This document shows positions 27,173 through 35,132 of a stretch of DNA of 64,000 nucleotides, in pieces; positions within the stretch are counted from its first letter, which is position 1; every line of letters starts with the position of its first letter. The DNA is from Eubacterium_B sp034180045. Its GTDB lineage: Bacteria; Bacillota; Clostridia; Peptostreptococcales; Anaerovoracaceae. The stretch is taken from NCBI GenBank assembly GCA_034180045.1, contig JAXFOY010000020.1:7533-71532 (forward strand). Direction: 5' to 3'. The notes under the pieces are model-generated. The model was not told where the DNA came from. It saw nothing but the letters and a program-made list of their open reading frames with translations, and made no database searches. The translations under genes were made by a program, and so were the position numbers.

Positions 27173-27181
27173 TGCTATAAT
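27173..27181 (+). promoter_or_regulatory. Extended -10 promoter of the TSCPD gene
   Basis: TGCTATAAT is a perfect extended -10 box, about 20 bases before the ribosome site GGAGGTG. The -35 region is poor. Confidence 0.6.
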
Positions 27182-27202
27182 ACAATAAACGGAGGTGAAA
27201 CA

Positions 27203-27472
27203 ATGTCCTATAGATATAAAACACATGGAACATGTTCTTCATTTATTGATGTTGACATGGATGGCAATAAAATCAAAGAAATCAAGTTTACGGGCGGCTG
27301 TGACGGAAATCTGAAAGCAATTTCCGCCCTCGCAAAAGGTATGAGCTTTGAAGAACTGAGAGACAAAGTTCAGGGATTAACATGCGGATTCAAAAACACA
27401 TCCTGTGCAGATCAGCTTGTTCGCGCTATTGAAGAAGCTATGGCAAATGCCCAAAATAATCTCCAAAAATAA
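27203..27472 (+). CDS. TSCPD-domain protein (TIGR03905-like)
   Basis: An 89-residue protein with four conserved cysteines: THGTCSSFI, GGCDGN, LTCGFKNTSCADQL. NTSCADQL corresponds to the TSCPD motif found at the end of class II ribonucleotide reductases and in small clostridial proteins. The family is thought to bind metal or take part in redox chemistry, but its role is not established. It is a single-gene unit with its own promoter, a strong GGAGGTG ribosome site and its own terminator. Confidence 0.88.
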   Translation: MSYRYKTHGTCSSFIDVDMDGNKIKEIKFTGGCDGNLKAISALAKGMSFEELRDKVQGLTCGFKNTSCADQLVRAIEEAMANAQNNLQK

Positions 27473-27504
27473 TCTGCCGGCAAATCACCCATATCTGACT
27501 CTGA

Positions 27505-27548
27505 GGGTTTTACTAAATGCAAAAGCAAAGCCCTTTTCTTTTTATTTT
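27505..27548 (+). terminator. Terminator of the TSCPD gene
   Basis: GGGTTTT pairs with AAAGCCC (one G-U pair) and a long T-rich tail follows. Confidence 0.75.
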
Positions 27549-27563
27549 GCTGTATTTTGACTT

Positions 27564-29006
27564 TTATTTTCCTGCGCTATCGGTTTCAGCGTCCGCTTTT
27601 GTCACGGTATCTATGTTTGTTGATTCTTCTTTTATCTGTTCTACAATAGGCAAATTTATTCTCACCGTAAACAACTGCCCCTCGTCTCTGTATATGAAAT
27701 TTCCTCCCATATCCTGAGAAATTCTCTCACAGGTCTTAAGTCCTATCTTGTTGCTCTCCACCTTGCGAGATACCGGAAGAACTCTGTTGATAATTCTTAT
27801 AATGATATCCTTATCTTCCAGAACCGCACTGATGCGTATATGATATTTTTTGTCCGCATACTTCATCAAATTAGACAAAACATTATCGAATAGTCTTTTA
27901 AGACTGGAGATGTCCGCTTTCATTTCAACATCAGGGATAGCATATTCAAAGTCAATCCGGTATCCGTAGCTGATTAATTCCGCTGCATGTTCAGAAAGAA
28001 GTTGATGAAGCAGAATGCCGGCATTGTAAAGTTCAAGAACTTTTTCTTTTTCATGACTTCCAAACACCAGAAAATACTGGAATAATTTATCCGACAAATC
28101 CTTAAGCTGAAACGCCTTTTCCCTGCTGGAAACGATGTATTTTAACAATTCTTCCTCAGAACTGTATTTTCGGCTCTCTATTATATCCAGATAGCCTATT
28201 AACGATGTGAGAGGAGTTCTGATGTCGTGAGACATTGCAGTTATCAACTGTGTATTCGCATCCCAGGCGGCTTTTTCACTTTGCAGTTTTTCTACGATAG
28301 CATTCCGCATATTATCAACACTAACGGCAAGCCTGCCTATCTCGTCGTTTGATGTAGGGTCAATCTCAGCATCCAAATCGCCATCACTTACAGCTTGTAC
28401 TTCCTTAGAAAGCCTTATCATTCTTCTTAAAACCCTGCTGTTATATATCAATAGGCTTCCGAATATTGCCAGACCGCAAATGAATATCTTAACAAAGAAC
28501 ATAATTTTTGAAAAATGTTCTTCCTTATAGACATCAATGAACACATAGTATTTCCCGTCTGCAAATTGAATTATTCTATTTTTGAGATCTTCCTGAAAGT
28601 ATTCATCTATACTCTCAAGCGGCTCTCCCTTTTGATTGCCCGGTGAAGCCGTGCTGTCATCCTTATCGCTTTTATCTGAAACCGATGGAGTGTATGACCA
28701 TCCGCCGTCAAAAACAATAGAATTATTATCTGAAACCGTCAGGTAGGTATAATCGTTTTCTTTAAGCCACTTCTGTAGCTTGGCTGTATCCGTGCCTTTT
28801 ACTTTTTCATCTCCTACAAACTCTTCAAATTCAATATACGCGGCCGTAATATTTTTTTTGATTGCCTCATCACTCTTATAATATTTGTCAATAATAGCAT
28901 TTTCAAGCCATTGAGAAACACCGTAGAGTGAAACCGACAGAGCGATTGCAGCAAAGACCACAATCATGAGTTTAAGATTAAGAGAGATAAATTTTTTCTT
29001 ACTCAA
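27564..29006 (-). CDS. Membrane sensor histidine kinase
   Basis: A 480-residue kinase. It has an N-terminal helix (LMIVVFAAIALSVSLYGV), an extracellular sensor of about 130 residues, and a second helix (IMFFVKIFICGLAIFGSLLIY). A HAMP linker (SDGDLDAEIDPTSNDEIGRL) leads to the HisKA box MSHDIRTPLTSLIGYLDII with His260. The ATP-binding domain keeps the N box (FDNVLSNLMKYA) and a short GLKTCERISQDMGG segment but lacks a recognisable DxGxG box. Such shortened ATP domains occur in some clostridial kinases; whether it is fully active is uncertain. It overlaps the response-regulator gene by eight bases, so the two are an expressed pair. The signal is unknown. Confidence 0.85.
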   Translation of the reverse strand: MSKKKFISLNLKLMIVVFAAIALSVSLYGVSQWLENAIIDKYYKSDEAIKKNITAAYIEFEEFVGDEKVKGTDTAKLQKWLKENDYTYLTVSDNNSIVFDGGWSYTPSVSDKSDKDDSTASPGNQKGEPLESIDEYFQEDLKNRIIQFADGKYYVFIDVYKEEHFSKIMFFVKIFICGLAIFGSLLIYNSRVLRRMIRLSKEVQAVSDGDLDAEIDPTSNDEIGRLAVSVDNMRNAIVEKLQSEKAAWDANTQLITAMSHDIRTPLTSLIGYLDIIESRKYSSEEELLKYIVSSREKAFQLKDLSDKLFQYFLVFGSHEKEKVLELYNAGILLHQLLSEHAAELISYGYRIDFEYAIPDVEMKADISSLKRLFDNVLSNLMKYADKKYHIRISAVLEDKDIIIRIINRVLPVSRKVESNKIGLKTCERISQDMGGNFIYRDEGQLFTVRINLPIVEQIKEESTNIDTVTKADAETDSAGK

Positions 29007-29700
29007 CCTTATACCCCTTTCCCCAAATTGTCTTTATCAGCTTGGGATGGTTCGCATCGTCTTCGAGTTTTTTTCGGAGATTAAGAACATGAACCATCAC
29101 CGTGTTTCCATCTGACGGAAGATAACTGTCATTCCAAACGCCTTCATACAAATCCTTGTTTCCGACAATTTCTCCGCGATGCTCTACAAAAAATCTCATT
29201 ATAGCATACTCTTTTTCCGTCAGAGAAATTTGCTTTCCCTCTTTGATTGCACAGCGTTTTTTTGAATCCAACCTTACACTTTCGTTCAGCGCCGTAACTC
29301 CGGATGCCTGCGATACGACCTTTTGATACTCCGTATACCTTCTAAGCAGCGACTTCACCTTCATAAGCAGCTCGGCCTGTGAAAACGGTTTAACCAGATA
29401 ATCGTCTCCACCTTCTGAATAAGCATCAATTTTATCCTGCTCCTGTGACTTTGCAGTCAAAAACATAATCGGCACATTTGATCTTCTGCGAATCATTTCA
29501 CAGGTTTCAACGCCTGTAAGTCCCGGCATCATAATATCAAGAATTACCAAATCTATTTCCTTATCCGCATATACAAGTTCGACTGCATCTCCACCGTTTT
29601 CAGCCTGGAGAACATTATAACCTTCGCTGCCAAGCAAAATAGAAACGACTTCTCTTATATCCTGATCATCATCAACAATCAAAATTTTATTCTGTGCCAT
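28999..29700 (-). CDS. OmpR/PhoB-family response regulator
   Basis: A 233-residue regulator. The receiver domain has the acidic pair Asp10/Asp11, phosphoacceptor Asp55 in LVILDIMMPG, the conserved Thr in MFLTAKS and the Lys in YLVKPFSQ. The winged-helix output domain runs from about residue 130 to the end (KEYAIMRFFVEHRGEIVGNKDLYEGVW, then HVLNLRKKLE and IWGKGYKVE). The ATG is taken where homologues begin; an upstream in-frame Met codon would add a basic stretch inside the preceding gene. It acts with the kinase encoded immediately downstream and is third in the HAD-MFS-regulator-kinase operon. Confidence 0.92.
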   Translation of the reverse strand: MAQNKILIVDDDQDIREVVSILLGSEGYNVLQAENGGDAVELVYADKEIDLVILDIMMPGLTGVETCEMIRRRSNVPIMFLTAKSQEQDKIDAYSEGGDDYLVKPFSQAELLMKVKSLLRRYTEYQKVVSQASGVTALNESVRLDSKKRCAIKEGKQISLTEKEYAIMRFFVEHRGEIVGNKDLYEGVWNDSYLPSDGNTVMVHVLNLRKKLEDDANHPKLIKTIWGKGYKVE

Positions 29701-29701
29701 T

Positions 29702-30910
29702 TTATATATTCCTTTCTTTGCTTTCTTCTGTCGCCTTATCAATATACATATATACGAATACCGCGCCGATTATCGTAAGAACGGAAGCTATCGCAAGTAA
29801 CACCCGCGCAGAAGAAATATCCAAGATAAAGCCACCGGCAAGGCTTGTAACAACCGCTGCAACCGTAGTCGTCGTTGTAAATAGAGTGTGTCCTTTAATC
29901 TCCTCGCCTTTCCTCATGTTTTCATCTATATATTTTACCATAGCCGGTAAGAATACCGCCAGTGAACAAAGCTGTGTAGATTGAACTGCAATAAGCGTAG
30001 CAACATCTGGTGACAATGTACAACCGATAAGCCACACAACAAAGACTGCCGCCGAAAACTTGAGCAAGCGGTTACAAGTAAACTTACGGCTATACCTGTC
30101 AAAAGTCATCATCGCAGGAACTTCGAGAAATGCCAAAACCGACAAAACAATTCCCACATCGCCGTTGCCGCCTCCCACACTTTTGACAATCTGTGCCATA
30201 AATGTGTTAACCGTCGCATTACCTATATAAAGTCCAAAGACTCCTATATTTACAAGCAGAAACATCTTGTGCGCTCTTATGAAGCTTCGCAGGTCTATTC
30301 TTTCCGCCTCATTCTGATTCCTGTTGTCGTGACAATTCAATTTACGCTTGTGTGTGTGATAATTTTTCCATGAAAAATAAATTATCAAAAGCAGAAGCGC
30401 TGCTGTCAGAATGCCCGCCTTAGGTATTATATCGACTGAATAAAGCTCCACAAAATATCCAAGTGCGGCAACTGCTATACCGTATACCAAGGAGCCTATG
30501 CTTCTGCAAAACCCAAAGTAAATCCTCTCACCGCTTTCCTCCAAAACCTTATTCAATCCGTTGCAAAACGGCTGCATAACAGTCATAATCATAAATGCCG
30601 TGATATAGAAGACCGTTAAAAAACCAAGGTTTTCTGTAAACAGGATAACCATACTTAACAAAACAAGTGCAGCAGCAAGCCAACTCATCACGCCGAAGAT
30701 AGATAATTTCTCGGAACGATCTATTGCATCTGCAAGATAAGGTTGAATCATCACGGCAAGCACATTGCCTATCGCTAGTATTATGCCTATCTGAGAATTC
30801 GAAAAACCTCTCGCCAGCAGAAATACCGAGGAAAAGCTGGAAATTACACCAAAGTAAACCCAGTACGAGCTGTGCAGGGCAGAATACAAGAAATTCAATT
30901 TTTTCCCCAT
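29702..30910 (-). CDS. MFS transporter (MFS_1-like/nucleoside-symporter type)
   Basis: A 402-residue, 12-helix transporter. The N-terminal SALHSSYWVYFGVISSFSSVFLLARGFSNSQIG resembles the LacY/nucleoside-proton-symporter branch (MFS_1-like), and a long basic central loop (KNYHTHKRKLNCHDN) separates the halves. Substrate and direction are unknown. It sits between a HAD phosphatase gene (four-base gap upstream) and the two-component pair (starting a few bases downstream), so its expression is probably tied to that signalling system, perhaps as its output. Confidence 0.8.
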   Translation of the reverse strand: MGKKLNFLYSALHSSYWVYFGVISSFSSVFLLARGFSNSQIGIILAIGNVLAVMIQPYLADAIDRSEKLSIFGVMSWLAAALVLLSMVILFTENLGFLTVFYITAFMIMTVMQPFCNGLNKVLEESGERIYFGFCRSIGSLVYGIAVAALGYFVELYSVDIIPKAGILTAALLLLIIYFSWKNYHTHKRKLNCHDNRNQNEAERIDLRSFIRAHKMFLLVNIGVFGLYIGNATVNTFMAQIVKSVGGGNGDVGIVLSVLAFLEVPAMMTFDRYSRKFTCNRLLKFSAAVFVVWLIGCTLSPDVATLIAVQSTQLCSLAVFLPAMVKYIDENMRKGEEIKGHTLFTTTTTVAAVVTSLAGGFILDISSARVLLAIASVLTIIGAVFVYMYIDKATEESKERNI

Positions 30911-30914
30911 AAGC

Positions 30915-31577
30915 CTACCTTTCCCATGTCCTATTAAACTCTTTGAGGCTCATTTCATCCGAGATATAAAAATCAACGATTTTCTTTATTTCATTTTGAT
31001 CGGCGCGGCTAACCTCGTCGAAAACCCCTACTGTTATCAAGCCTAAAGAATCCGCAGTTTTAATTGAGTATAGCCCGTCTTCAAAGACTACGGTTTCCTC
31101 CGGCTTGCTCCCCATAAATGCCATGGCCTGTAAGAACAAATCCGGTTCGGACTTTGCCTTTCCGACCTCCGAGCAAGTGAAGATTCTATCAAAATAATCC
31201 ATAAGACCAAGTCTATTCAGCCCCGCTTCTATGCAGTGCCTGTCCGTCGATGTTCCTACTACCATAGGGATGTTGTGCTTCTTAAACGCTTCGAGAAGCT
31301 CCTTTGCTCCCGGCTTTGGCACAACTTCGTTCTCATAAAAATCCTTTACTATTTTGTTCATCCCTTCAACAACTTCTTCAATCGTCCTTGAAAGATTATA
31401 CTCATCTATTATATAGCTTGCCGCCTGATTTACCGTCAATGCAAACAACTCGTTTCCGATATGCTCGTCAGCTTGGACTCCGATTGATTTCATATATCTG
31501 TAAGCTACTGTATGCCACTGTCCCATAGAGTCAAGAAGTGTCCCGTCGACATCAAATATGGCTGCCTTTATTATCAT
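30915..31577 (-). CDS. HAD-family phosphatase/phosphomutase (beta-phosphoglucomutase-like)
   Basis: A 220-residue HAD protein with motif I FDVDGTLLDS at residues 8-17 (the second Asp is the acid/base used by mutases and phosphatases), motif II around VVGTSTD, the lysine in EVGKAKSEPD, and motif IV FEDGLYSIKTADSLG. The helical C1 cap and the KAKSEPDLFL region are like beta-phosphoglucomutase and related sugar phosphatases. It is the first gene of the unit with the MFS transporter and two-component system. The substrate is open. Confidence 0.8.
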   Translation of the reverse strand: MIIKAAIFDVDGTLLDSMGQWHTVAYRYMKSIGVQADEHIGNELFALTVNQAASYIIDEYNLSRTIEEVVEGMNKIVKDFYENEVVPKPGAKELLEAFKKHNIPMVVGTSTDRHCIEAGLNRLGLMDYFDRIFTCSEVGKAKSEPDLFLQAMAFMGSKPEETVVFEDGLYSIKTADSLGLITVGVFDEVSRADQNEIKKIVDFYISDEMSLKEFNRTWER

Positions 31578-31742
31578 ATATTTTCCTCTAAGCTTTATGT
31601 TATTTATGTGTATTTATCTCATAATACTTTACCACGATACGCCTTTAATGTCTATTTAATGGTAGAAAATATATATTATTGGGTATCTATAAAAAGCAGG
31701 TACGGATAATTGGTTTTTACTTCACAAAAGGAGGGGTTACAG

Positions 31743-32447
31743 GTGTCGTCCATAAAGAAAATAAGCAAGGCTCTTGCCGATGTATTATGTGAATGCCCCC
31801 TATTTCGCTCCCTGAGCGAGAATCAAATTTTGGAATACCTGGCACATAGTAAATCAAAGCTATACGGCTATGAGAAGGGTGAGTTTATCTTCGATATGGA
31901 AACTGCTCCCGCTAACCTTTTAATTCTTATCAGGGGTAAAGTCGATGTAGGCAAAATATTTCTTGACGGCAGGCGCAGTGTAATAACTCGCTTCGAAAAA
32001 CCCGGCGATATTTTCGGTGAGGTGCTTTTATTCTTGAACAAAGACAGTTATGAGCATTTCGGTGAAGCCGTCGCTTATACGGAGGTACTTATGGTTCCTA
32101 AGGAATTCGTATTAAGCGGTTCAGGTATAAATGGCGAAATTCATCAAAAGTTGACAGCTAATATGATTAGCATACTTGCCCAGAAAGCCTTTTTTCTAAA
32201 CAGCCGTGTAAGGCTCCTGTTATGCTCATCGTTGCGGGCAAAGATTGCACATCTTTTGATTAACGAGACAAATTGTAATCCTGAGAAAGCTTTAGTAATC
32301 AGTCGTGAAGATCTCGCCGAGCTTTTAGGTGCCGCCAGACCTTCAGTCTCTCGTGAACTGATGAAAATGCACGATGACGGTCTTATAAAAGTTGACGGGA
32401 AAAACATTTTCGGCATTGACTTTGAGGCTTTAACAGATTTATTATAA
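31743..32447 (+). CDS. Crp/Fnr-family transcriptional regulator
   Basis: A 234-residue regulator. An N-terminal cyclic-nucleotide-type beta-roll (YEKGEFIFDMETAPANLLILIRGKVDVGK, then RFEKPGDIFGEVLLF) is joined by a long helix to a C-terminal HTH (ISREDLAELLGAARPSVSRELMKMHDDGLI). The Fnr cysteine pattern for an iron-sulfur cluster is absent. The start is a GTG seven bases after AGGAGG; an upstream in-frame TTG has no ribosome site. About 15 bases after the stop lies a Crp/Fnr-type palindrome in front of a DUF1858 gene, which is the obvious target. Neighbourhood and family suggest redox or nitrosative stress control (HcpR-like), but the ligand is inferred. Confidence 0.85.
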   Translation: MSSIKKISKALADVLCECPLFRSLSENQILEYLAHSKSKLYGYEKGEFIFDMETAPANLLILIRGKVDVGKIFLDGRRSVITRFEKPGDIFGEVLLFLNKDSYEHFGEAVAYTEVLMVPKEFVLSGSGINGEIHQKLTANMISILAQKAFFLNSRVRLLLCSSLRAKIAHLLINETNCNPEKALVISREDLAELLGAARPSVSRELMKMHDDGLIKVDGKNIFGIDFEALTDLL

Positions 32448-32461
32448 GTTCATATGCGGTA

Positions 32462-32477
32462 TGTAACATTTGTTACA
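32462..32477. promoter_or_regulatory. Crp/Fnr-type operator
   Basis: TGTAACATTTGTTACA has perfect 6-base arms, and the flanking A and T extend the symmetry by one more base on each side. Its centre is about 52 bases upstream of the expected start of the DUF1858 transcript. It lies just after the Crp/Fnr gene, which probably encodes its binder. Confidence 0.75.
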
Positions 32478-32509
32478 TTCAAAGCTATGATATTGTGTTA
32501 CTATCTACT

Positions 32510-32515
32510 TATAAT
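32510..32515 (+). promoter_or_regulatory. -10 box for the DUF1858 gene
   Basis: Perfect TATAAT with no recognisable -35 at 16-18 bases, consistent with a promoter that needs an activator bound at the palindrome upstream. Confidence 0.5.
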
Positions 32516-32548
32516 AGTAAATGGCAATTGATAATCGGAGGATATAAA

Positions 32549-32752
32549 ATGGAAAACAAAGTAACTAAAGATATGTTTATCGGAGAAATCATCAGCAAGT
32601 ACCCACAGGCTATGGAAACCTTGATGGCGGCGGGAATGCACTGTCTCGGCTGCCCCGCTTCACAGATGGAGTCGCTTTCAGATGCATGCGCAGTTCACGG
32701 AATAAGCGTCGACACACTTCTTGATGCGGTAAACAAAAAGATTAACGAATAA
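32549..32752 (+). CDS. DUF1858 (hybrid-cluster-associated redox disulfide) protein
   Basis: A 67-residue protein. Landmarks are MFIGEIISKYPQAMETLMAAGMHCLGCPASQME and a C-terminal helix with LLDAVNKKINE. The CLGC cysteine pair is the defining redox disulfide of the DUF1858 family, also found at the N-terminus of ScdA-type iron-sulfur repair proteins and near hybrid-cluster protein genes. The ATG follows GGAGG by seven bases. It is probably a small thiol protein acting in nitrosative or oxidative stress. Expression is probably controlled by the neighbouring Crp/Fnr regulator through the palindrome. Confidence 0.88.
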   Translation: MENKVTKDMFIGEIISKYPQAMETLMAAGMHCLGCPASQMESLSDACAVHGISVDTLLDAVNKKINE

Positions 32753-32773
32753 TAACATAGACCGTTCTCACCA

Positions 32774-32810
32774 AATACTGCCCCGGCAAACCTCGGGGCA
32801 GTATTTTTAT
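32774..32810 (+). terminator. Terminator of the DUF1858 gene
   Basis: AATACTGCCCCG pairs with CGGGGCAGTATT across eight bases and is followed by TTT. Confidence 0.9.
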
Positions 32811-32838
32811 TTACCTCAGAAACGAAAAGAGCTAAAGG

Positions 32839-33912
32839 CTATGCCCTGACCTTTGATGCTTCTATCGCATTTTCTATTAAATTTGTCAATAACTCTGCAT
32901 ATGTAAAGCCTTGTTCCATTATCAGCTTAGGATACATGCTGTGTTCTGTAAATCCGGGCAGCGTATTAATCTCATTAAAGTAGATTTGACCTTCGCTTGT
33001 ATAAAAGAAATCCACGCGCGAAAGACTTTTGCATTCCAAAGTAGCAAATATTTTTTTTGCCTGATTTTGTATCTCACTTACTATAGCTTCGTCCAAATCT
33101 TTGACCAAAGCCACCTTCGTTCTATCTGAATCCTTATACTTCTCATCAAATGAATAAAATTTATCCAGGCTTATTATCTCACCGAGCCCGGAGGCAAGAG
33201 TGCTATCTCCCTGAAGAATGGCAACTTCTATTTCTCTGCCCGTAAGGCCTTCTTCTACAATCACTTTTTTGCAATACTTAAATGCCTCGAGCAATGCAGG
33301 TTTTATTTCGTTGCTGTTTTTCACCTTGCTTACGCCTAATGATGATCCTGCATTTGCCGGTTTTATAAAAATCGGGTATCTCCTGTCGAAATGTTCTGCA
33401 ATTACCTTGCTCTGATTCTCGATTTCAAGTTCATCATATCTAAATTCCAAGTAATCGGCTTGTTTTACATCAAGACCTGCAACAATTTTCTTCGTTATAG
33501 CCTTGTCTAAAGATACCGCTGACGACATTACTCCGGGACCTACGTACGGAATTCCGGCATACTCGAAAATGCCTTGAATCATGCCGTCTTCACCGTATTC
33601 TCCATGCAAAACGGGGAATATACAATCAGGTATAAATAAAGCCTTATTCGCATCTTTCCAGCAAAATAAGCCTTTCCTCGTTCTATCGGTTGAGAGGAAT
33701 ACCGCTTTGTTGCTTTTATTATATTTCCAGTCACCGGATTTGATTAAACCGCTGTCAGCCTCTGTCAAAAGCCAACTGCCTTCTTCGGTAATGCCCACAC
33801 ATCTTATGTCAAAACTATCTGCATCCATGTTGGAAACTATGGATGCCGCGGAAAGGCATGATACATCGTGTTCTGACGAGATTCCACCAAAAATAATTAA
33901 AACTTTTTTCAA
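32839..33912 (-). CDS. ddl: D-alanine--D-alanine ligase
   Basis: Joins two D-alanines with ATP for peptidoglycan precursors in the cytoplasm. The N-terminal Rossmann part has FGGISSEHDVSCLSA. The family signatures HGEYGEDG and PYVGPGVMSSAVSLDKAITK are present. The ATP-grasp region has the KPANAGSSLGVSKV loop, the EEGLTGREIEVAI stretch, and the metal-binding FNEINTLPGFTEHSMYPKL. At 357 residues it has normal length. It is monocistronic with its own extended -10 promoter. D-Ala-D-Lac (Van-type) specificity cannot be excluded by eye, but the gene lacks vancomycin-resistance neighbours. Confidence 0.93.
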   Translation of the reverse strand: MKKVLIIFGGISSEHDVSCLSAASIVSNMDADSFDIRCVGITEEGSWLLTEADSGLIKSGDWKYNKSNKAVFLSTDRTRKGLFCWKDANKALFIPDCIFPVLHGEYGEDGMIQGIFEYAGIPYVGPGVMSSAVSLDKAITKKIVAGLDVKQADYLEFRYDELEIENQSKVIAEHFDRRYPIFIKPANAGSSLGVSKVKNSNEIKPALLEAFKYCKKVIVEEGLTGREIEVAILQGDSTLASGLGEIISLDKFYSFDEKYKDSDRTKVALVKDLDEAIVSEIQNQAKKIFATLECKSLSRVDFFYTSEGQIYFNEINTLPGFTEHSMYPKLIMEQGFTYAELLTNLIENAIEASKVRA

Positions 33913-33950
33913 AATATCCTCCTATGTCCACTACAACAGTTGACTTAGAT

Positions 33951-33959
33951 ATTATAGCA
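33951..33959 (-). promoter_or_regulatory. Extended -10 promoter of ddl
   Basis: Reading leftward, TGCTATAAT, about 40 bases ahead of the ddl start and just after the hbd terminator. Confidence 0.55.
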
Positions 33960-33988
33960 TTTTTCATCCCGGTTTTCTATTTTATCAT

Positions 33989-34034
33989 GAAAAAAGGGCT
34001 TATACTTAACATAAATGCCAAGTATAAAACCCTT
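33989..34034 (-). terminator. Terminator of hbd
   Basis: Reading leftward, AAGGGTTTTATACTT pairs with AAGTATAAGCCCTT and runs into TTTTTTC. It lies about 90 bases after the hbd stop; the bases between hold nothing else recognisable. Confidence 0.88.
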
Positions 34035-34126
34035 AAAATTCAACAGTCACCCGCTAGTCAGTCGATTGCTGTTATTGCCTTTTGTTCGCTCTTCGATGTC
34101 TATTAATACACATCGACAAGTTCAGC

Positions 34127-34975
34127 TTATTTGCTGTAGTTATAGAAACCTTCTCCGCTCTTGCGTCCAAGTTTACCTGCTCTTACCATCTTCTTTAGAA
34201 GTGTATGTGGTCTGTACTTTGTATCACCGAATTCTGTGTATAGAACTTCCATGATAGCAAGGCAAACATCAAGACCAATCAAATCGCCCAACTCCAGAGG
34301 TCCCATTGGGTGGTTTGCGCCAAGCTTCATAGCTGTGTCAACGCCCTTAGCATCAGCAACACCGTCTGCCAAGATGCCGATACCTTCGTTAATCATTGGG
34401 ATAAGAATTCTGTTTACAACAAATCCCGGAGCTTCAGCAACTTCTACAGGAGTCTTTCCAAGTTTTTCTGAAAGCTCAACTATTGTTTTATTTGTTTCAT
34501 CAGATGTCATAAGACCGTTGATGATTTCAACAAGCTTCATTGCAGGAACAGGATTGAAGAAATGCATACCTATAACCTTATCAGGTCTGTTTGTTGCAGC
34601 TGCAATCTCTGTGATTGAAAGTGATGATGTATTTGTAGCAATTATGCATTCAGGCTTTACAAGTGCATCAAGCTCTGCAAATAGAGCCTTCTTTGCTTCC
34701 ATGTTCTCTGTAGCCGCTTCGATAATCAAGTCCGCATCCTTGATTACTTCGATTTCGGTAGCACCTGTGATGCGTCCTAAAATAGCCGCCTTTTCTTCTT
34801 CAGTAATCTTCTCTTTTGCAACCATCTTTGAAAGATTCTTCTCTACTGTTGCCATACCCTTATCGATTGAGCTCTGTCTTCTAGCTCTCATAACTACTTC
34901 GTAGCCGTTCTGTGCAAGTACCTGGATAATTCCGGCACCCATTGTGCCTGTTCCTAAAACACCAATCTTTTTCAT
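34127..34975 (-). CDS. hbd: 3-hydroxybutyryl-CoA dehydrogenase
   Basis: NAD(P)-dependent reduction of acetoacetyl-CoA to 3-hydroxybutyryl-CoA, a step of butyrate-type fermentation. The Rossmann motif is VLGTGTMGAGI at residues 5-15. The catalytic histidine region is IGMHFFNPVPAMKLVEII, then EAPGFVVNRILIPMINEGI, and the C-terminal domain has PMGPLELGDLIGLDV. At 282 residues it has normal length. Unlike most clostridia, the thiolase, crotonase and acyl-CoA dehydrogenase genes are not adjacent; this is a single-gene unit with a good promoter and terminator. Confidence 0.95.
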   Translation of the reverse strand: MKKIGVLGTGTMGAGIIQVLAQNGYEVVMRARRQSSIDKGMATVEKNLSKMVAKEKITEEEKAAILGRITGATEIEVIKDADLIIEAATENMEAKKALFAELDALVKPECIIATNTSSLSITEIAAATNRPDKVIGMHFFNPVPAMKLVEIINGLMTSDETNKTIVELSEKLGKTPVEVAEAPGFVVNRILIPMINEGIGILADGVADAKGVDTAMKLGANHPMGPLELGDLIGLDVCLAIMEVLYTEFGDTKYRPHTLLKKMVRAGKLGRKSGEGFYNYSK

Positions 34976-35057
34976 CGTAACCCTCCTAATAGAATATTGA
35001 TAAATATAAATCTGCTTGTGTAAGAAGATTTGTTAAAAAATTAACCTTATGAAGTTC

Positions 35058-35085
35058 ATTATAACACACTAAGCGATAAAGTAAA
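35058..35085 (-). promoter_or_regulatory. hbd promoter
   Basis: Reading leftward, TTTACT and TATAAT are separated by 16 bases, with TG one base before the -10. A strong AGGAGGG precedes the gene. Confidence 0.65.
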
Positions 35086-35132
35086 CCTCAAAATTCAAAA
35101 TTCATACTCAGAATTGTTATCCATATCCCTTT

